The position numbers were made by a program, and so were the translations under genes. The notes under the pieces were generated by a model that saw only the letters and a program-made list of their open reading frames with translations, ran no database searches and was not told the DNA's origin. Of a stretch of 64,000 bases of DNA, positions 61,736 through 64,000 are shown piece by piece (positions within the stretch are counted from its first letter, which is position 1; the number at the start of each line of letters is the position of its first letter). This DNA comes from Brachionus manjavacas (Eukaryota > Rotifera > Eurotatoria > Ploima > Brachionidae), in assembly GCA_019054805.1 (NCBI GenBank), contig JAHQIY010000022.1, forward strand, positions 558,001 through 622,000, given 5' to 3'.

Positions 61736-64000
61736 GCATCTCAAATTGTGACTTTAAATCTTTTTAATTTCGAAAAAATAAATTTAAAATTGTTCTTTCA
61801 TTTCCTATTGAAATTATGTTGGCCTTTCTTATAATGGACAGCAGATTATTGTTAATGTACTCTATCAATCAATTTAATATTCTGTTTCTTAAGATCATTG
61901 ATCTCATCAAATTCTTCTTTAATCAATTTGTCTTTCGAAAATTAAATTTTTTATTATTTCAAGTAAATAGAGAATTAACTACTTTCGGTCAAGGTCATCA
62001 TTGTTCTTCTCAAGGCATCCTAAATTTTGAATTAAAGCTTTTTATTTTCAAAAAAAAATAAATTTAAAATTGTTCTTTCATTTCCTATTTGAAATTATGT
62101 TGGCCTTTCTTTAACTGGTCAGCAGATTATTGTTAATGTACTCTATCAATCAATTTAATATTCTGTTTCTTAAGATCATCGATCTCGCCAATCTCTTCTT
62201 TAATCAATTTGTCTCTCGAAAAATAAATTTTTTATTATTTCAAGAAAATAGAGAATTGACTCCTTTTGGTCAAGGTCATCATTGTTCTTCTCAAGGCATC
62301 TTAAATTTTGACTTAAAATCTTGTTTTTTTCGTAAAAAATAAATTTAAAATTGTTCTTTCATTTCCTATTTGAAATTATGTTGGCCTTTTTTTAACTGGT
62401 CAGCAGATTATTGCTAATGTACTCTATCAATCAATTTAATATTCTGTTTCTTAAGATCATTGATCTCATCAATCTCTTCTTTAATCAATTTGTCTTTCGA
62501 AAATTAAATTTTTTATTATTTCAAGTAAATAGAGAATTAACTACTTTCGGTCAAGGTCATCATTGTTCTTCTCAAGGCATCCTAAATTTTGACTTTAAAT
62601 CTTGTTTTTTTCGAAAAAAATAAATTTAAAATTGTTCTTTCATTTCCTATTTGAAATTATGTTGGCCTTTCTTTAACTGGTCAGCAGATTATTGTTAATG
62701 TACTCTATCAATCAATTTAATATTCTGTTTCTTAAGATCATTGATCTCATCAATCTCTTCTTTAATCAATTTGTCTCTTAAAAATTAAATTTTTTATTAT
62801 TTCAAGTAAATAGAGAATTAACTACTTTCGGCCAAGGTCATCATTGTTCTTCTCAAGGCATCTTAAATTTTGACTTTAAATCTTTTTTTTTTCGAAAAAA
62901 ATAAATTTAAAATTGTTCTTTCATTTCCTATTTGAAATTATGTTTGCCTTTCTTTAACTGGTCAGCAGATTATTATTAATGAACTCGATCTATCAATTTA
63001 TTATTTTGTTTCTTAAGATCATTGATCTCATCAATCATTTCTTTAATCAATTTGTCCCCCGAAAATTAAATTTTTTATTATTTCAAGTAAATAGAGAATT
63101 AACTACTTTCGGTCAAGGTCATCATTGTTCTTCTCAAGGCATCCTAAATTTTGACTTTAAATCTTTTTTTTTTCGAAAAAAATAAATTTAAAATTGTTCT
63201 TTCATTTCCTATTTGAAATTATGTTGGCCTTTCTTTAACTGTTCAGCAGATTATTGCTAATGTACTCTATCAATCAATTTAATATTCTGTTTCTTAAGAT
63301 CATTGATCTCATCAATCTCTTCTTTAATCAATTTGTCTTTCGAAAATTAAATTTTTTATTTTCTCAAGTAAATAGAGAGTTAACTACTTTCGGTCAAGGT
63401 CATCATTGTTCTTCTCAAGTCATCCTAAATTTTGAATTTAAATCTTTTTAATTTCGAAAAAAATAAATTTAAAATTGTTCTTTCATTACATATTTGAAAT
63501 TATGTTGGCCTTTCTTTAACTCTTCAGCAGATTATTGTTAATTTACTCTATCATTCAATTCAATATTCTGTTTCTTAAGATCATTGATCTCATCAATCTC
63601 TTCTTTAATCAATTTGACTCTTAAAAATTAAATTTTTTATTATTTCAAGTAAATAGAGAATTAACTACTTTCGGTCAAGGTCATCATTGTTCTTCTCAAG
63701 GCATCTTAAATTTTGAATTAAAGCTTTTTTTTTTCGAAAAAAATAAATTTAAAATTATTCTTTCATTTGCTATTTGAAATTATGTTGGCCTTTCTTTAAC
63801 TGGTCAGCAGATTATTGCTAATGTTCTCTATCAATCAATTTAATATTCTGTTTTTTATGATCATTGATCTCATCAATATCTCTTTAAACAATTTGTCTCT
63901 CAAAGATTAAATTTTTTATTATTTCAAGTAAATAGAGAATTAACTACTTTCGGTCAAGTTCATCATTGTTCTTCTCAAGGCACCTTAAATTTTGACTTCA
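61736..64000 (+). repeat. 281-bp array, GGCCTTTCTTTAACTGG subfamily
   Basis: Monomers share GGCCTTTCTTTAACTGG, TACTCTATCAATCAATTT and GGTCAAGGTCATCATTGTTC, and differ little from each other. Open frames at 61816, 62130, 62411, 62979 and 63254 fall at roughly 281-bp multiples. The array runs off the window end. Confidence 0.9.

Larger units (their letters stand above)
41316..64000 (+). repeat. 281-bp satellite array (~80 monomers, continues past the window)
   Basis: Direct repeats with a monomer of about 281 bp. Landmarks in each monomer are TCAATCAATTTAATATTCTG, TTAAGATCATTGATCTCATC, CAATTTGTCTCTCGAAAATT and AAGATCATCGTTTTGCTTC. Recurrent 67-codon frames start 281 bp, or multiples of it, apart (for example 50545 and 50826; 51388 and 51669). 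Since 281 is not a multiple of 3, no frame can run through several monomers. Inside the monomer the AAGATCAT core recurs about 98 bp apart, hinting at a ~94-bp ancestral unit. Confidence 0.96.

Noticed and set aside
43584-63451. Recurrent ~67-codon hydrophobic open frames (such as those containing MYFINQFNILFLKIIDL)
   Set aside because: They recur once per 281-bp monomer, are ended by monomer sequence, and cannot extend because 281 is not a multiple of 3. No codon bias or conserved start context; by-products of homogenised AT-rich satellite.
41316-64000. CRISPR-like regular repeat array
   Set aside because: Repeats are 281 bp with no unique spacers, no cas genes, and the context is eukaryotic.
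1-64000. tRNA, rRNA, telomeric repeats, and Helitron ends (5' TC, 3' CTRR hairpin)
   Set aside because: No convincing cloverleaf, rRNA core, short telomeric repeat or hairpin-bounded terminus was seen by eye. A covariance-model search and an alignment of unit borders would be needed to exclude them fully.

Overview
The window looks like repeat-rich heterochromatin from a eukaryote with a very AT-rich genome (about three quarters A+T by eye). I see no intact host gene, rRNA, tRNA or prokaryotic feature. The host cannot be identified from sequence alone. The mixture of Helitron, MULE and Ty3/Gypsy remnants fits an AT-rich animal such as a rotifer, but that is only a guess.

Layout. (1) 1-34530 is a head-to-tail array of a ~2.8 kb macrosatellite, 14 full or partial units. 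Read on the minus strand, every full unit is a decayed fragment of a mobile-element protein: an SF1/PIF1-type helicase from the TIHSFF-like segment through motifs II, V and VI, plus an OTU-type cysteine protease domain. This pairing is known from Helitron-like elements of the Helentron/HLE2 kind. The units share the same inactivating changes, so an already dead element was amplified as a satellite. (2) 34531-41315 is an island of transposon debris: two Helitron Rep fragments in opposite orientation, interleaved inverted repeats, a TAATCC/GGATTA minisatellite, three 360-bp tandem repeats, a Ty3/Gypsy protease remnant with a mutated catalytic Asp, and a 5'-truncated, frameshifted MULE transposase with a SWIM zinc finger. 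(3) 41316-64000 is a ~281-bp satellite, about 80 monomers, with dimer, trimer, tetramer and 14-mer (3.94 kb) higher-order organisation.

Both arrays are homogeneous away from the island and degenerate next to it (28.8-34.5 kb and 41.3-43.5 kb), the classic pattern of decaying array edges. A short module (consensus near GGTCAAGATCATCATTGTGC followed by TTCTCAAGGCAT) recurs in the 281-bp monomers, in the 360-bp repeats, and as scattered copies in both orientations in the island. The 281-bp satellite and the island repeats therefore probably share an ancestor. The short open frames in the satellites recur only because the units are near copies. I see no evidence that any of them is a gene.
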